From NCBI GenBank assembly GCA_016787895.1, contig JAEUTN010000017.1, forward strand, positions 45,128 through 109,127: a stretch of 64,000 nucleotides of DNA, written 5' to 3'. This stretch comes from Bacteroidia bacterium. GTDB lineage: Bacteria > Bacteroidota > Bacteroidia > B-17B0 > Aurantibacillaceae. Numbering within the stretch: position 1 is the stretch's first letter; each line of letters starts with the position of its first letter. This document shows, in pieces, positions 46,706 to 55,689 of the stretch. The translations under genes and the position numbers were made by a program. The notes under the pieces were generated by a model, which was not told the origin of the DNA, did not search any database, and was given only the letters and a program-made list of their open reading frames with translations.

Positions 46706-48475
46706 GACCTTTACCCTTAATTTGTCTTTTTCAATTTCACTGGTTCCAACACATGGCGATACCCATAGGGTAAATCCCGGACTGCTGGCCTGACAACCAC
46801 TGGCATCCGTACCGGTAGCGGTATAAACCATACTAACAGATGGACTAACAACAATAGAAGGGCCATTGGCTCCGGTGCTCCAGGTGTAAGTAGATACTCC
46901 TGATCCTGTTAACTGAACGGCTTCCCCATCACAAATGGTACTGTCAGAACCCGATATGTTAAGTGTGGGGTTGGACACATTGATACTTAAAGTGGCAAAA
47001 TGAACGCAAAGGGAAGCATCGGTTCCGGCAACGGCAAAAGTACCGGATTGCGCCGGCGTTACAACAATAGAGGGAGTATTCAGGCCATTGCTCCAGGTAT
47101 ACGTGGTCATGGCCGATGCACTTAAAGTGGCCGATTGTCCTGCACATAAAAAACTATGGGTGCTGGAAGCTGATAAATTGTTTGGTGAAAATCCAACCTG
47201 CACTGTCATAGAAGTGGGCTGGCAAAGGGGACCATTGCCCATACTTACCACATAAGTACCAGGTACTGTTGTGGTGACCGCTGAAGTGCTGCCAGTAAAG
47301 CCTGCAGGACCAACCCAAGTGTAATTGGAAAAGCCCCCCGGGGCGCTTATGACCGCAATGGAAGAACAACTTTGGGCAATGACGGTATTACTGTAGATGG
47401 GTTGATTGTTTACTGAAATACTAACAGGACTGCACTGTGCATCAATGTATGCATAACCGTAATGACCACCCGCATCACAATCCGCCACAATGATGTCGAT
47501 AGAAATCGTTTGACCAATAAACGGTGATAGATCCATGGCTGCCGTTTTCCATTTATTAAAAATCACCTGACTGTTTAGCGTAGCGGCTGCACAGGTTTGC
47601 TGAATAAAATAAGGCACATTGGCGATGGTGTTACCGGGACAGCTGGCTGTTGGACCAACAGTGGTGTAACCCGGGCAGGCCAAGGGAGTATTGGTAGTAA
47701 CATTGGTTAGCTTAAATTGCAACGAACCCGCACTGCAGCAGGCATGACCAGTTGCGGTCACAAAAATATAGGCAAATTGAAACAGGGCGTTGTTGGCACT
47801 CACAACAAATGTTTTGTTCAGTCTTTCAATACTGAAGGCATCGGCCCCAAGTGCAGAGCTGTTCAAACGAATAAAATTATCGCCGTACATAAGCTGAGTT
47901 AATTGTGGATTGTTGATGGTGCCATTAGGGTCGCCGGGTACCGATCCGAAAACAGAATAAATCGGGTAACAACTTCCAATGATAGGGTCAACATAGCCGT
48001 TTGGAGCACTGATTAAATAGGATTCTGAAGGATTTTGCGGACAACAACCAATGAGATTACAGGCATTGTTTGGAGGCGTAACATTTCCTCTTGATATCGT
48101 CCATCCACTGATTTGATTTTGCGTTGCAATGGTACCGGATGGAGAAGCTTCAAAATCCTCATTGTTGCAGGCTGCAAGCGCAATGGCCTGAGTGCCATAG
48201 GTATTATTTTGCAGGTGCTTTCCCCAAAGCTTGTACTTATTATTAATATAAGCGCGTTTTAAACTGTACATCTTGACGTAGATCTCGTCCCCAACATATT
48301 GTTCTGAAAACAGGGCGCTTTTGGCTGCCGTTTCATCAAATCCTTTCAGGGAGTCGGTGTCAAAACTGCGCGAGTACTTTGGATCCCATTGGCCCGATGC
48401 CTGAGAATAAGCACTAAGACCTGCAATAACAAAAGCCAGTATGGCTATCGCTCTGTTTCGTTTTGAATTTTTCAT
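46484..48475 (-). CDS. T9SS type A secreted protein with Cys-rich domain (paralogue C)
   Basis: A 663-residue secreted protein from the ATG at 48475 (MKNSKRNRAIAILAFVIAGLSAYSQ, a clear signal peptide); the first ATG at 48505 adds ten residues without export character. The Cys-rich module spans about residues 100-350 (CNNEDFEASPSGTIATQN, CNLIGCC, GHACCSAGSLQFKLTN, DIIVADCDAGGHYGYAYIDAQC). Three Ig-like repeats follow (LSASAMTTYTWSNGLNTP, LTGSGVSTYTWSTGANGP) and then the sorting domain, which differs from that of paralogue A by one residue over some 60. The pattern suggests the sorting domain was exchanged with paralogue A. Confidence 0.87.
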   Translation of the reverse strand: MKNSKRNRAIAILAFVIAGLSAYSQASGQWDPKYSRSFDTDSLKGFDETAAKSALFSEQYVGDEIYVKMYSLKRAYINNKYKLWGKHLQNNTYGTQAIALAACNNEDFEASPSGTIATQNQISGWTISRGNVTPPNNACNLIGCCPQNPSESYLISAPNGYVDPIIGSCYPIYSVFGSVPGDPNGTINNPQLTQLMYGDNFIRLNSSALGADAFSIERLNKTFVVSANNALFQFAYIFVTATGHACCSAGSLQFKLTNVTTNTPLACPGYTTVGPTASCPGNTIANVPYFIQQTCAAATLNSQVIFNKWKTAAMDLSPFIGQTISIDIIVADCDAGGHYGYAYIDAQCSPVSISVNNQPIYSNTVIAQSCSSIAVISAPGGFSNYTWVGPAGFTGSTSAVTTTVPGTYVVSMGNGPLCQPTSMTVQVGFSPNNLSASSTHSFLCAGQSATLSASAMTTYTWSNGLNTPSIVVTPAQSGTFAVAGTDASLCVHFATLSINVSNPTLNISGSDSTICDGEAVQLTGSGVSTYTWSTGANGPSIVVSPSVSMVYTATGTDASGCQASSPGFTLWVSPCVGTSEIEKDKLRVKVFPNPNKGEFNLQINDPIQQGLFKLFSADGQLVFVQNVNQGNNNIKIEKLSAGIYFYSISNNKEQLKKGKLQIE

Positions 48476-48610
48476 GAGTACATGTTTAGGTGAAACGATA
48501 ATCACTTGTTAATTCCAGAATTTATCGTCAAACATTGTGCCATAATTAAAAAACGTTAAACGAACTCACCATTAAATTCAATAGTTGGTCGTTTTTACAA
48601 TGTAGAATCA

Positions 48611-48636
48611 CAAAAAAACCCGGAAAAGCTCCGGGT
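48611..48636 (-). terminator. Rho-independent terminator after the type B secreted gene
   Basis: Arms ACCCGGA (48618-48624) and TCCGGGT (48630-48636) form a hairpin; on the minus strand it is followed by a run of seven T (A at 48611-48617). It lies 18 bases past the stop of the 48654-51929 gene and ends that operon. Confidence 0.85.
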
Positions 48637-48653
48637 CTTTAATGTTTTATGCG

Positions 48654-51600
48654 TCATCTGTACAAATTCACCGTGCCTTTGGTATCGTAAGATTTTTCAT
48701 CCTTGCCGGTGGCGGTGATGATGTAAAAATACGTGCCCTCCGCTACATCTTTACCATATTGGTTCTTACCATCCCATTCAATGTTTCCGGTAGTGCTCTC
48801 TACTTCATACACCAGGTTGCCCCAGCGATCGTAAATGCTGGCTTTTAATTGGGTAAGGTTGGCAATGCGCAGGAAAAACAGATCATTGGCCCCGTCACCG
48901 TTCGGTGTAAACACATTTGGTATTTCAAGTTTTGATGGCAGTTCCACATTAATCACCTTGTAGGCTGTATCAATACAAGGGCCTTTGCTCGTGAATAAAG
49001 TGACAGTGTAATTGCCGGCCTGGTTATAGATGGTTGAAATGGTTAAAATACTCGAGGTGGTGGTAGCGGTATAGCTGTTACCAAAACTCCATACACTTGT
49101 GATGGAAAAAGCGTTGAGACTGGAACTGGAATTGTTATTAAAGGTCACAGTCAGCGGAGCAAACCCGCTCTCAGTATCAGACGTGAAGGCAGCTTTCAAA
49201 TCACCTAAAACCACTTTACCCGATGAGATGGTGATACAACCATTTTTTTCATTCGTAACGGTAATGCGGTAATCGCCGGGTTGATTAACAAGAGCAAAAG
49301 CAGTTCCCCCATTCGCAGCAAGTGTAGCAGTTTTAATATCTCCTAAACTGTTGGACCAAACATATTTTAAAGGTACCGTGCTGCTGACAAGTGCTGTAAC
49401 AGTTGCCGAGTTGTTGGGATTGGGTGAGCAATCCAAAGTGGCTGTTGGAGCTGTTATCGGATTGTTTACCACCGGATAATCTTTACTGTCAACCACCGGC
49501 AATACTGTAGTGGATGTACAGCCATTGTTCAAATCCTGAGCCAGCAAGGTATAAGTGCCCGGTGTACTGGCCACATAAGTGGTGCTTTTGTCCAACGGCA
49601 TCTGAGGACTAGGACCGGTCCACAAAATAGCGGCTATACCCTGTGGAGAAGGAAAAATACCGCCGGGCACACCCGATGAGCTGGCGTTGGTTAAGGTGAT
49701 GGTTGGCGTGTTGCAGGTGAGTTCTCCAAAATTTAATCCGGTTGGCGGTGCTATTTTCGCTGCCGGTGGAAAAATGTTTTGGTAAACCGGGATGGCACTG
49801 AAACTCTTGCATGCATTGTTATTGTCGGTCACAATAAACGTATAGGTACCTACCAGGGTGTTACTCACCACGGCTGTAGATTGCACTGAGAAGGTAGATC
49901 CCGGTGTGACGAGCGTGCCTGAGCCGCTTGGATACACCCACTGGTAACCCGTACTGGCATTTGAACTGAATCCGGTAAGTATAACCGATGGTTGATAACA
50001 GGACAAGGTAGTAACAGGTACAGTAACCACTAAATTAGGACCAAAGGTGTTTTGAAGTATGCTGAAGATTTGTTTCGATTCACAGTTGCTTAAGTTATCT
50101 CTTACCACGGCTGTATAAGTGCCCGGTAGTGAAAAGGTAGTGGATGAAACCAAATTGGTGCCATAATTGGTAGAAGAACTTGTGGATAGGAAGGTGTAAG
50201 TGACGCCGGTTGCCGGGTTGGGCGTGCTTTGAGCGCCAACTATATTGATGTCAACAGTGTGTTTTGGAACACAACCGATGGAATAATTTTGTATGGGACT
50301 GGTGAGTGAAAACGTCGGCATACCGGAAGCCGTTGCTACGGTAAATGTTTTACTCGTTGAGCAACCGTTCACTAAGTTAACCGCGGTGTGGGTGTGCGTT
50401 CCCTGTCCGGGAATAATAATGGCGGAATACGCGATTATACCGGTTACACTGCCTCCTGTGCCCCAGTAAAACTGGTGTTCAATATTGATGCTAGGGGTTG
50501 CGCTTACGGTTAATGTAGGCGGAATGCTGGTACTGCAGGTAATGAGCCAAAACGTATTACTTAAGGTAGTGGTTGGTGCTGTAAAATCGGGCACTACCAA
50601 AATTGTTTTTGTGGAAGAGCAATTGGAGTTTGGATCAGTAGCCGTTATCGTCCACGTACCTAATTTTTGATTATCAAAACTGGCAACTGAACCGCTGATG
50701 GGCGCTACAGTTCCATTGGTCCAATTGTAAATATAATTGCCCACTGTTGTGTTCACGGTAAGCGTTGGATTATAACAGTTGACTGTGTAAACCGGCCCTG
50801 AAGGGACAAATGCAAAATTAGGGGTACTTGGCGGTCCATTAATCACAAAAGAACTCGTGGTTAAACACCCCCCCGTTGAAGTGATAGTTGCATTGTAAGC
50901 GCCTGGTGTTATACTTCCAGAAACGGCCAGCATGGTGTTGTTGGTAACACCAAGTGGTAAAGGCGACCAGGTTACAGTATAGCCCGGAGAACTTGCAGGA
51001 GAGAAACTTAATCCCAAATTAAATGCACTTATCGTGCTTGAACAGGAAGCTTGAGTGGTTGTGGGTATTGATGATGGCTGGGGGTTTACCGTTACCGTTG
51101 AAACCGACGTGATGGTTTGTACGGCATTATTGGCATTTATACCTGTAATGTAGGTTGTGTAATTGGTGGTAACGGTTGGTGAAACCACAAAGGTGCCTGT
51201 GATATTGGTCAAACCTCCCGGTTGCAATGAAAAACTGGGGTTGGTTAATGCAGCAAAGTTAACAGGAACAATGCTGGCGCTTGCTCCTGAACATATGGCA
51301 TAATTAGGGTTACAATTGGGATTGCAGGATAAACTGGCTGTTCCAAGACTTTGAAAACTTACCAAACTGTTTACGCCACTAAAATTTGAAATACAAATGA
51401 TAAACTGCTGGCAGGCATTTACCTGTAAAGGCGCCTCGAAGTTACTGGTGTTGCCTCCCACAGCAGTAATGTTGGCTGCTGAAGCCATCCCTGTTCCTCC
51501 TGATCCTGAACCATTCCAGTTGCAACGAATCGGCGGCAGCGTATTGTTGAAGATTCCCGCACAGGTGCTGGGTGAATAAGGCCACATGATCCAATCGTAA

Positions 51601-51929
51601 AATCCCACCTGAGGGTTCTGGCTATTGCCTGCTCCGAAAACAAATTCCAATAAACCCGCATTGCCAACAGTAACCAAAAGCCATTGGGGATTTAACTCCC
51701 CTGATTGCAAACAACCGCTGTTTGGCGGGTTGGGGTTTGGGGTTGGATTGCTGATGTTGCTTTGGGCGGGTACCGAAAAATCCACAACCGTTCCTGGCCC
51801 CGAATTGCTAAAGAAAGTAAAACTGGGATTGGAACACAGCGGGATGGCATTGATGCAGTTGTCGTTGACCTGCGACACAAGACTGAGCGGAAGCAGAACT
51901 GCGGCGATGAGAGAAACAATGGTTTTCAT
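48654..51929 (-). CDS. Large T9SS type B (gliding-motility C-terminal) secreted protein
   Basis: A 1091-residue secreted protein with signal peptide MKTIVSLIAAVLLPLSLVSQ. The N-terminal 200 residues form a cysteine-containing domain (NDNCINAIPLCSNPSFTFF ... ACQQFIICISNFSGVN) common in Bacteroidota surface proteins. About seven Ig/SprB-like repeats follow, and near residue 930 a PKD domain (FAPLTVTFNNNSS ... VWSFGNSYTATTT). The last 85 residues (PNVFTPNGDGANDLFFLR, KASIYDRWGNLVYE, WDGKNQYGKDVAEGTYFYII) are the CHU_C or T9SS type B sorting domain, associated with gliding motility adhesins. The start lies two bases after the stop of the preceding small gene, so the two are translationally coupled. 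Confidence 0.9.
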   Translation of the reverse strand: MKTIVSLIAAVLLPLSLVSQVNDNCINAIPLCSNPSFTFFSNSGPGTVVDFSVPAQSNISNPTPNPNPPNSGCLQSGELNPQWLLVTVGNAGLLEFVFGAGNSQNPQVGFYDWIMWPYSPSTCAGIFNNTLPPIRCNWNGSGSGGTGMASAANITAVGGNTSNFEAPLQVNACQQFIICISNFSGVNSLVSFQSLGTASLSCNPNCNPNYAICSGASASIVPVNFAALTNPSFSLQPGGLTNITGTFVVSPTVTTNYTTYITGINANNAVQTITSVSTVTVNPQPSSIPTTTQASCSSTISAFNLGLSFSPASSPGYTVTWSPLPLGVTNNTMLAVSGSITPGAYNATITSTGGCLTTSSFVINGPPSTPNFAFVPSGPVYTVNCYNPTLTVNTTVGNYIYNWTNGTVAPISGSVASFDNQKLGTWTITATDPNSNCSSTKTILVVPDFTAPTTTLSNTFWLITCSTSIPPTLTVSATPSINIEHQFYWGTGGSVTGIIAYSAIIIPGQGTHTHTAVNLVNGCSTSKTFTVATASGMPTFSLTSPIQNYSIGCVPKHTVDINIVGAQSTPNPATGVTYTFLSTSSSTNYGTNLVSSTTFSLPGTYTAVVRDNLSNCESKQIFSILQNTFGPNLVVTVPVTTLSCYQPSVILTGFSSNASTGYQWVYPSGSGTLVTPGSTFSVQSTAVVSNTLVGTYTFIVTDNNNACKSFSAIPVYQNIFPPAAKIAPPTGLNFGELTCNTPTITLTNASSSGVPGGIFPSPQGIAAILWTGPSPQMPLDKSTTYVASTPGTYTLLAQDLNNGCTSTTVLPVVDSKDYPVVNNPITAPTATLDCSPNPNNSATVTALVSSTVPLKYVWSNSLGDIKTATLAANGGTAFALVNQPGDYRITVTNEKNGCITISSGKVVLGDLKAAFTSDTESGFAPLTVTFNNNSSSSLNAFSITSVWSFGNSYTATTTSSILTISTIYNQAGNYTVTLFTSKGPCIDTAYKVINVELPSKLEIPNVFTPNGDGANDLFFLRIANLTQLKASIYDRWGNLVYEVESTTGNIEWDGKNQYGKDVAEGTYFYIITATGKDEKSYDTKGTVNLYR

Positions 51930-51931
51930 GA

Positions 51932-52405
51932 TTAACGGGTGATGAGTGAGTGAATGCTAGTGAAAATTTGATCAACGTTTAAATTTGAAAAAAGCAAATC
52001 CCCGTTTGCATTAAACACCTGGTTGTTAGGTTCACTAAGAGATTGTTTTTGCAGGTCGCTGAGTTTAAAAGAATAGCAGCATTTGATGCCTTCTTTGTTG
52101 AGGGATATAACAGAGAGGTCATCCAAATTATCCTTATTAAGAAGGATTACAACAAGACCCTTTTTTCCCCCTTTTAATTTGGCTACCGAATAGGTAGCAC
52201 AGGCTTTTTCAAAAGCAGCATTGGCCTTACGGCTGGTTTCATCGGAAACGCTCCAGAAGTTAACCGCAATAAGCTTGTCCTCAAGCTGAACTTCAGGATG
52301 CCGGGTTTGAAGGATGTGTTTTACGCCGTTAAACAGTTGACTGTTTTGAGAGCGAAGGCTTGCAGTTAAAACAAGCAGGGCGAATGAAAGGAAGAGATGT
52401 TTCAT
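51932..52405 (-). CDS. Exported thioredoxin-like protein without CxxC
   Basis: A 157-residue exported protein with signal peptide MKHLFLSFALLVLTASLRS. The segment LIAVNFWSVSDETSRKANAAFEKAC has the beta-strand, W and helix layout of thioredoxin/TlpA domains, but where the CxxC redox pair should be it reads SVSDE. Later VVILLNKDN and VFNANGDLLFSN resemble the last strands of that fold. I therefore read it as a redox-inactive thioredoxin-like protein; this is a structural guess. Its stop lies two bases before the start of the large type B secreted protein, so the two are probably made together, perhaps as partner or chaperone. Confidence 0.6.
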   Translation of the reverse strand: MKHLFLSFALLVLTASLRSQNSQLFNGVKHILQTRHPEVQLEDKLIAVNFWSVSDETSRKANAAFEKACATYSVAKLKGGKKGLVVILLNKDNLDDLSVISLNKEGIKCCYSFKLSDLQKQSLSEPNNQVFNANGDLLFSNLNVDQIFTSIHSLITR

Positions 52406-52463
52406 AATGTGGTGTATTTACAAAGACTGTGCCAATTAATTTTTTGGTGGATATCGTAAAGGA

Positions 52464-52892
52464 TCAATGTGCGCTTTCAAGTGAAACACTTCGGTTCAAT
52501 TTTTGAAGCATGACCTGGTTCAGGATATTCAATTCATTTTGTTTTAACAGGTAAGAAATTTCTGAAAGCGACATGCCCGTGTTAAGCTCATTCAGGGCTG
52601 AAGCGTTAAACTGGTGTTTGGCGCAAAGCTCATTCAGGTATTGGTTGCTTAAATTTACAGCAGCCTGAAGATTTTCATGGTCTTTTGACATCAGCAACAA
52701 ATCTCCGAACCGGGTGTGTATGGCTTCCGGCTCAATACCTTTTACCATCAAAGAGTCTTTCAATCCTTGCAATTCATTCAAACGCAGTTGAATTTCCTTA
52801 CTAAGCATGGCTTCACCGGCGTGTTGCGGTTGTTCAGGGGATGCGCAGGAAGCGAACAAGAAATAGAACAGGGCTAAAACGGATAGTTTCAT
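52464..52892 (-). CDS. Small hypothetical lipoprotein
   Basis: A 142-residue exported protein. The N-terminus MKLSVLALFYFLFASC ends in a lipobox cysteine (Cys16), so a lipoprotein is likely. The rest is helical and charged, with heptad-like patterns (EIQLRLNELQGLKDSLMVKG; ELCAKHQFNASALNELNTG), suggesting a coiled-coil periplasmic or surface lipoprotein. No known family was recognised. It lies 58 bases upstream of the thioredoxin-like gene on the same strand and may belong with it and the large type B protein in one transcript. Confidence 0.62.
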   Translation of the reverse strand: MKLSVLALFYFLFASCASPEQPQHAGEAMLSKEIQLRLNELQGLKDSLMVKGIEPEAIHTRFGDLLLMSKDHENLQAAVNLSNQYLNELCAKHQFNASALNELNTGMSLSEISYLLKQNELNILNQVMLQKLNRSVSLESAH

Positions 52893-53040
52893 CAGATCGT
52901 TACGCTAATTGGTACTTTTCAAAAATACTCTAAAAAGTACGAATACCTAATTTTTGAGCGGTGTTATAGCTAAAGATAGAAAATATCAGGCTGAGTGCCA
53001 CTACTGGCAGGATGAAAAGAAAAACGAAGGTTTTAGTCTG

Positions 53041-53871
53041 TTAAACGTATTTTCCAACCAGTTGGTGAATCTCAATAAGGGGTTTTAAAAATTCCTCCAG
53101 ATCATACACACACAATTGAGATGCTGCATCGCACAAAGCTTTGGCAGGTTCCGGGTGAGTTTCAATGAACAAACCGTCCACTCCACTGGCCACCCCTGCC
53201 CTGCTGAGCACCGGTAAAAACTCACGCATGCCCCCTTTGGCATCTGAACTGGGAATACCGTATTTACGCACACAATGCGTAATGTCGAACACAACTGGGT
53301 ATCCTAAATTGTTCAAATGGAAAAAACTTCTTGGGTCAACTATCAGGTCGTTGTAACCAAACACGTAACCGCGCTCAGTCAGAATCACCTGGTCGTTTCC
53401 GGCTTCTATGCATTTTTGCAGGGGGTGTTTCATATTATCAGGAGCCAAAAACTGACCGTGTTTGATGTTTACCACCTTGCCAGTTTTTGCGGCTGCCACA
53501 ATTAAACTGCTTTGCATACAAAGGTAAGCCGGTATTTGCAAAACGTCGCACACTTCTCCGGCAATGGCCGCCTGATAGCTTTCGTGGATATCGGTTAGCA
53601 ATGGAAACCCAAATTGCTCTTTGATTTTGGCCAGTATTTTCATGCCTTTCTCGAGACCGGGACCGTCGTAATATTTTAAACTGCTTCGGTTGTCCTTCAA
53701 AAAACTGGATTTGTAGATGACCTTGATTTTCATGCGCTCGCTTACCTCCTTTAACTTTTCAGCGGTTTGCATCATTATTTTTTCATCTTCAATAACACAG
53801 GGACCACTGATAAGGAATAAATCCTTTGTGCCACATTCAATATTGCCAACCTTTACAATCTTCTTTTGCAT
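53041..53871 (-). CDS. kdsA: 3-deoxy-8-phosphooctulonate synthase
   Basis: A 276-residue enzyme that condenses phosphoenolpyruvate with arabinose 5-phosphate to give KDO 8-phosphate, for the inner core of lipopolysaccharide. I start at the ATG at 53871 (MQKKIVKVGN), as the longer frame from 53967 adds a non-family leader. LFLISGPCVIED carries the Cys that marks the metal-dependent subclass, the K-D-N-R-S-S segment lies near residue 66, and GFPLLTDIH, NIKHGQFLAPDNMKH, PVVFDITHCVRKYG and FIETHPEPAKALCDA hold the remaining metal and substrate residues. Its presence agrees with the LPS genes elsewhere in the window. It is divergent from mpl. Confidence 0.94.
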   Translation of the reverse strand: MQKKIVKVGNIECGTKDLFLISGPCVIEDEKIMMQTAEKLKEVSERMKIKVIYKSSFLKDNRSSLKYYDGPGLEKGMKILAKIKEQFGFPLLTDIHESYQAAIAGEVCDVLQIPAYLCMQSSLIVAAAKTGKVVNIKHGQFLAPDNMKHPLQKCIEAGNDQVILTERGYVFGYNDLIVDPRSFFHLNNLGYPVVFDITHCVRKYGIPSSDAKGGMREFLPVLSRAGVASGVDGLFIETHPEPAKALCDAASQLCVYDLEEFLKPLIEIHQLVGKYV

Positions 53872-53965
53872 GCTTACGTTTTGAGTGCAAAATAAACACT
53901 TTTGTGTGGATAATAAAAGCAGGGTTTCTGGGTAGTGTTGGAGGCTTTGGCCTTTCTTTATACCC

Positions 53966-55330
53966 ATGAAAAAAGTTCACCTCATAGCAATAGGCGGAAG
54001 TGCCATGCACAATATGGCCCTGGCTTTGCATGAAAAAGGGTTTAAGGTAAGTGGAAGCGATGACGAGATCAATGAACCCAGCAAAGGAAGGTTAGAGCGT
54101 GCGGGTTTGTTGCCTGAGCAAATGGGTTGGTTTCCTGAGAAGTTAAATTCAGATTTGGATGCTGTTATACTGGGCATGCATGCCAGAGCCGACAATCCTG
54201 AGCTTATACGCGCGAAGGAACTGGGTTTAACAATTTTCTCCTACCCCGAATACATTTACGAGGCCACCAAAGATAAAATCAGAATTGTGATTGGCGGCAG
54301 TCATGGAAAAACCACCATTACAGCCATGCTGCTTCATGTGTTACATCAACTGAATATAGAAACAGATTTTATGGTGGGAGCGCAACTGGAAGGGTTTAGC
54401 ACCATGGTGCGTTTGAGTGAAACAGCCAAATATGCCGTAATAGAGGGCGATGAATACCTGGCTTCTCCGATTGACCGCCGACCCAAATTTCATTTGTATA
54501 AGCCGCATGTGGCCTTGTTGAGCGGAATTGCCTGGGATCACATCAATGTGTTTCCAACCTTTGATAACTACGTTGAACAATTCAGGGAGTTTATACGCCT
54601 TATTGAAACCAAAGGACATTTAGTGTATTGTGAAAACGACCCTGTGCTGAAATCTCTGTGCCTCGAACCTTTTCGGCAAGATGTCCTTCGAATTCCGTAT
54701 TCCATTCCACCACACCGAATCGAGAATGGGATAAGTTTTATTACAAATGGCGGGAAAGAGTATGCTCTGCAGATTTTTGGTGATCACAACCTTATGAATT
54801 TAAACGGGGCCATGCAGGTGTGTAAACAGCTGGGTATTGCTGAAACTGACTTTATGAATGCCATTCAAACTTTTAAAGGTGCAGCAAAACGTCTGGAATT
54901 GGTATATAAAACGAATACCTTTAATTTTTACAAGGATTTTGCGCATTCCCCATCCAAACTCAAAGCCACCACCAATGCGGTAAAAAAACAATTCCCTCAG
55001 CGAAAACTGGTGGCATGTATGGAGTTGCATACCTTCAGCAGTTTAACCGAAGAATTTCTGAACGAATACAAAGGCGCCATGGATCTGGCAGATGTTGCCA
55101 TTGTTTATTACAACCCTCACACGATTGCTCATAAAAAATTAAAACCCATTACGGAGCAACAGGTGCTGACAGCTTTTAACCGCAAGGATCTGATAATTAT
55201 GACCGAAAGCAAAGCAGTAAGTGATTACCTGCGCAGCCTGCAATGGGAAAACAAAGTGCTTTTGATGATGAGCAGCGGTAATTTTGACGGGGTGGATTTT
55301 AAGGAACTGGCCAATTCCCTAAAGAATTAA
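53966..55330 (+). CDS. mpl: UDP-N-acetylmuramate:tripeptide ligase
   Basis: A 454-residue Mur-ligase-like enzyme that joins recycled L-Ala-gamma-D-Glu-meso-DAP tripeptide to UDP-N-acetylmuramate, saving cell-wall material. The N-terminal Rossmann part opens KKVHLIAIGGSAMHNMALAL, distinct from MurC, and the ATP P-loop is IGGSHGKTTITAML. EGDEYLASPIDRRPKFHLY and FGDHNLMNLNGAMQVCKQLG are further Mur-family segments, and the last third has the ACMELHTFSSLTEEFL domain of Mpl. It is divergent from kdsA with 94 bases between the starts; both serve envelope synthesis. Its presence implies a DAP-type peptidoglycan. Confidence 0.92.
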   Translation: MKKVHLIAIGGSAMHNMALALHEKGFKVSGSDDEINEPSKGRLERAGLLPEQMGWFPEKLNSDLDAVILGMHARADNPELIRAKELGLTIFSYPEYIYEATKDKIRIVIGGSHGKTTITAMLLHVLHQLNIETDFMVGAQLEGFSTMVRLSETAKYAVIEGDEYLASPIDRRPKFHLYKPHVALLSGIAWDHINVFPTFDNYVEQFREFIRLIETKGHLVYCENDPVLKSLCLEPFRQDVLRIPYSIPPHRIENGISFITNGGKEYALQIFGDHNLMNLNGAMQVCKQLGIAETDFMNAIQTFKGAAKRLELVYKTNTFNFYKDFAHSPSKLKATTNAVKKQFPQRKLVACMELHTFSSLTEEFLNEYKGAMDLADVAIVYYNPHTIAHKKLKPITEQQVLTAFNRKDLIIMTESKAVSDYLRSLQWENKVLLMMSSGNFDGVDFKELANSLKN

Positions 55331-55345
55331 CCGTTTAATTTCTTC

Positions 55346-55375
55346 TTTGTAAAACCCCTGAATTTAGTATTTTTG
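55346..55375 (+). promoter_or_regulatory. tRNA promoter: -33 TTTG and -7 TATTTTTG
   Basis: TTTG at 55346-55349 and TATTTTTG at 55368-55375 are separated by 18 bases, an exact fit to the Bacteroidota -33/-7 promoter layout, and lie 20 bases before the tRNA-Pro gene. This is the most complete promoter seen in the window. Confidence 0.75.
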
Positions 55376-55394
55376 CCCTTCATTTTTCTTATAT

Positions 55395-55467
55395 CGGGCT
55401 GTAGCACAGTTGGTAGTGTACTAGCATGGGGTGCTAGGGGTCGCGTGTTCGAGTCACGTCAGCCCGA
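55395..55467 (+). tRNA. tRNA-Pro (anticodon GGG)
   Basis: All four arms of the cloverleaf can be drawn by hand: acceptor CGGGCTG with CAGCCCG, D-arm GCAC with GTGT, anticodon arm CTAGC with GCTAG around ATGGGGT (anticodon GGG), and T-arm GCGTG with CACGT around TTCGAGT, plus discriminator A. The length is 73 bases. No CCA is encoded. It reads CCC and CCU proline codons. A promoter precedes it, and a hairpin plus nine T follows. Confidence 0.95.
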
Positions 55468-55479
55468 CAGGGATGAAAA

Positions 55480-55504
55480 GGGAGCCTTAGCTTCCTTTTT
55501 TTTT
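55480..55504 (+). terminator. Rho-independent terminator after tRNA-Pro
   Basis: A short hairpin with arms GGGAGC and GCTTCC (one G-T pair) and a four-base loop, followed by nine T (55496-55504), 13 bases after the end of the tRNA. Confidence 0.75.
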
Positions 55505-55689
55505 GCGCAGCAAAAACGTGAAGAGAAGTTTATCCCTATCGATGCCTTAACACGGGAAGGTCAATTAGGCGGGGAACCAATATAAGGGTCCAGTTTATAC
55601 ATGCGTTTTATACAACGGAAAAGCAGGGTTGATGTTAGTACCTCATGCTCAAAAAAAACAGATTTAAAGGGAATACCTAAATTTGTTAA

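Noticed and set aside
52912..52940. Inverted repeat GTACTTTT/AAAAGTAC near the 52464-52892 lipoprotein gene
   Set aside because: It could be an operator or a weak hairpin, but the loop is 13 bases, no T run follows and the region is AT-rich, so I do not call it.
55373..55585. 70-residue open frame spanning the tRNA-Pro gene
   Set aside because: It is explained by the tRNA and its terminator; the translation has no protein-like features.
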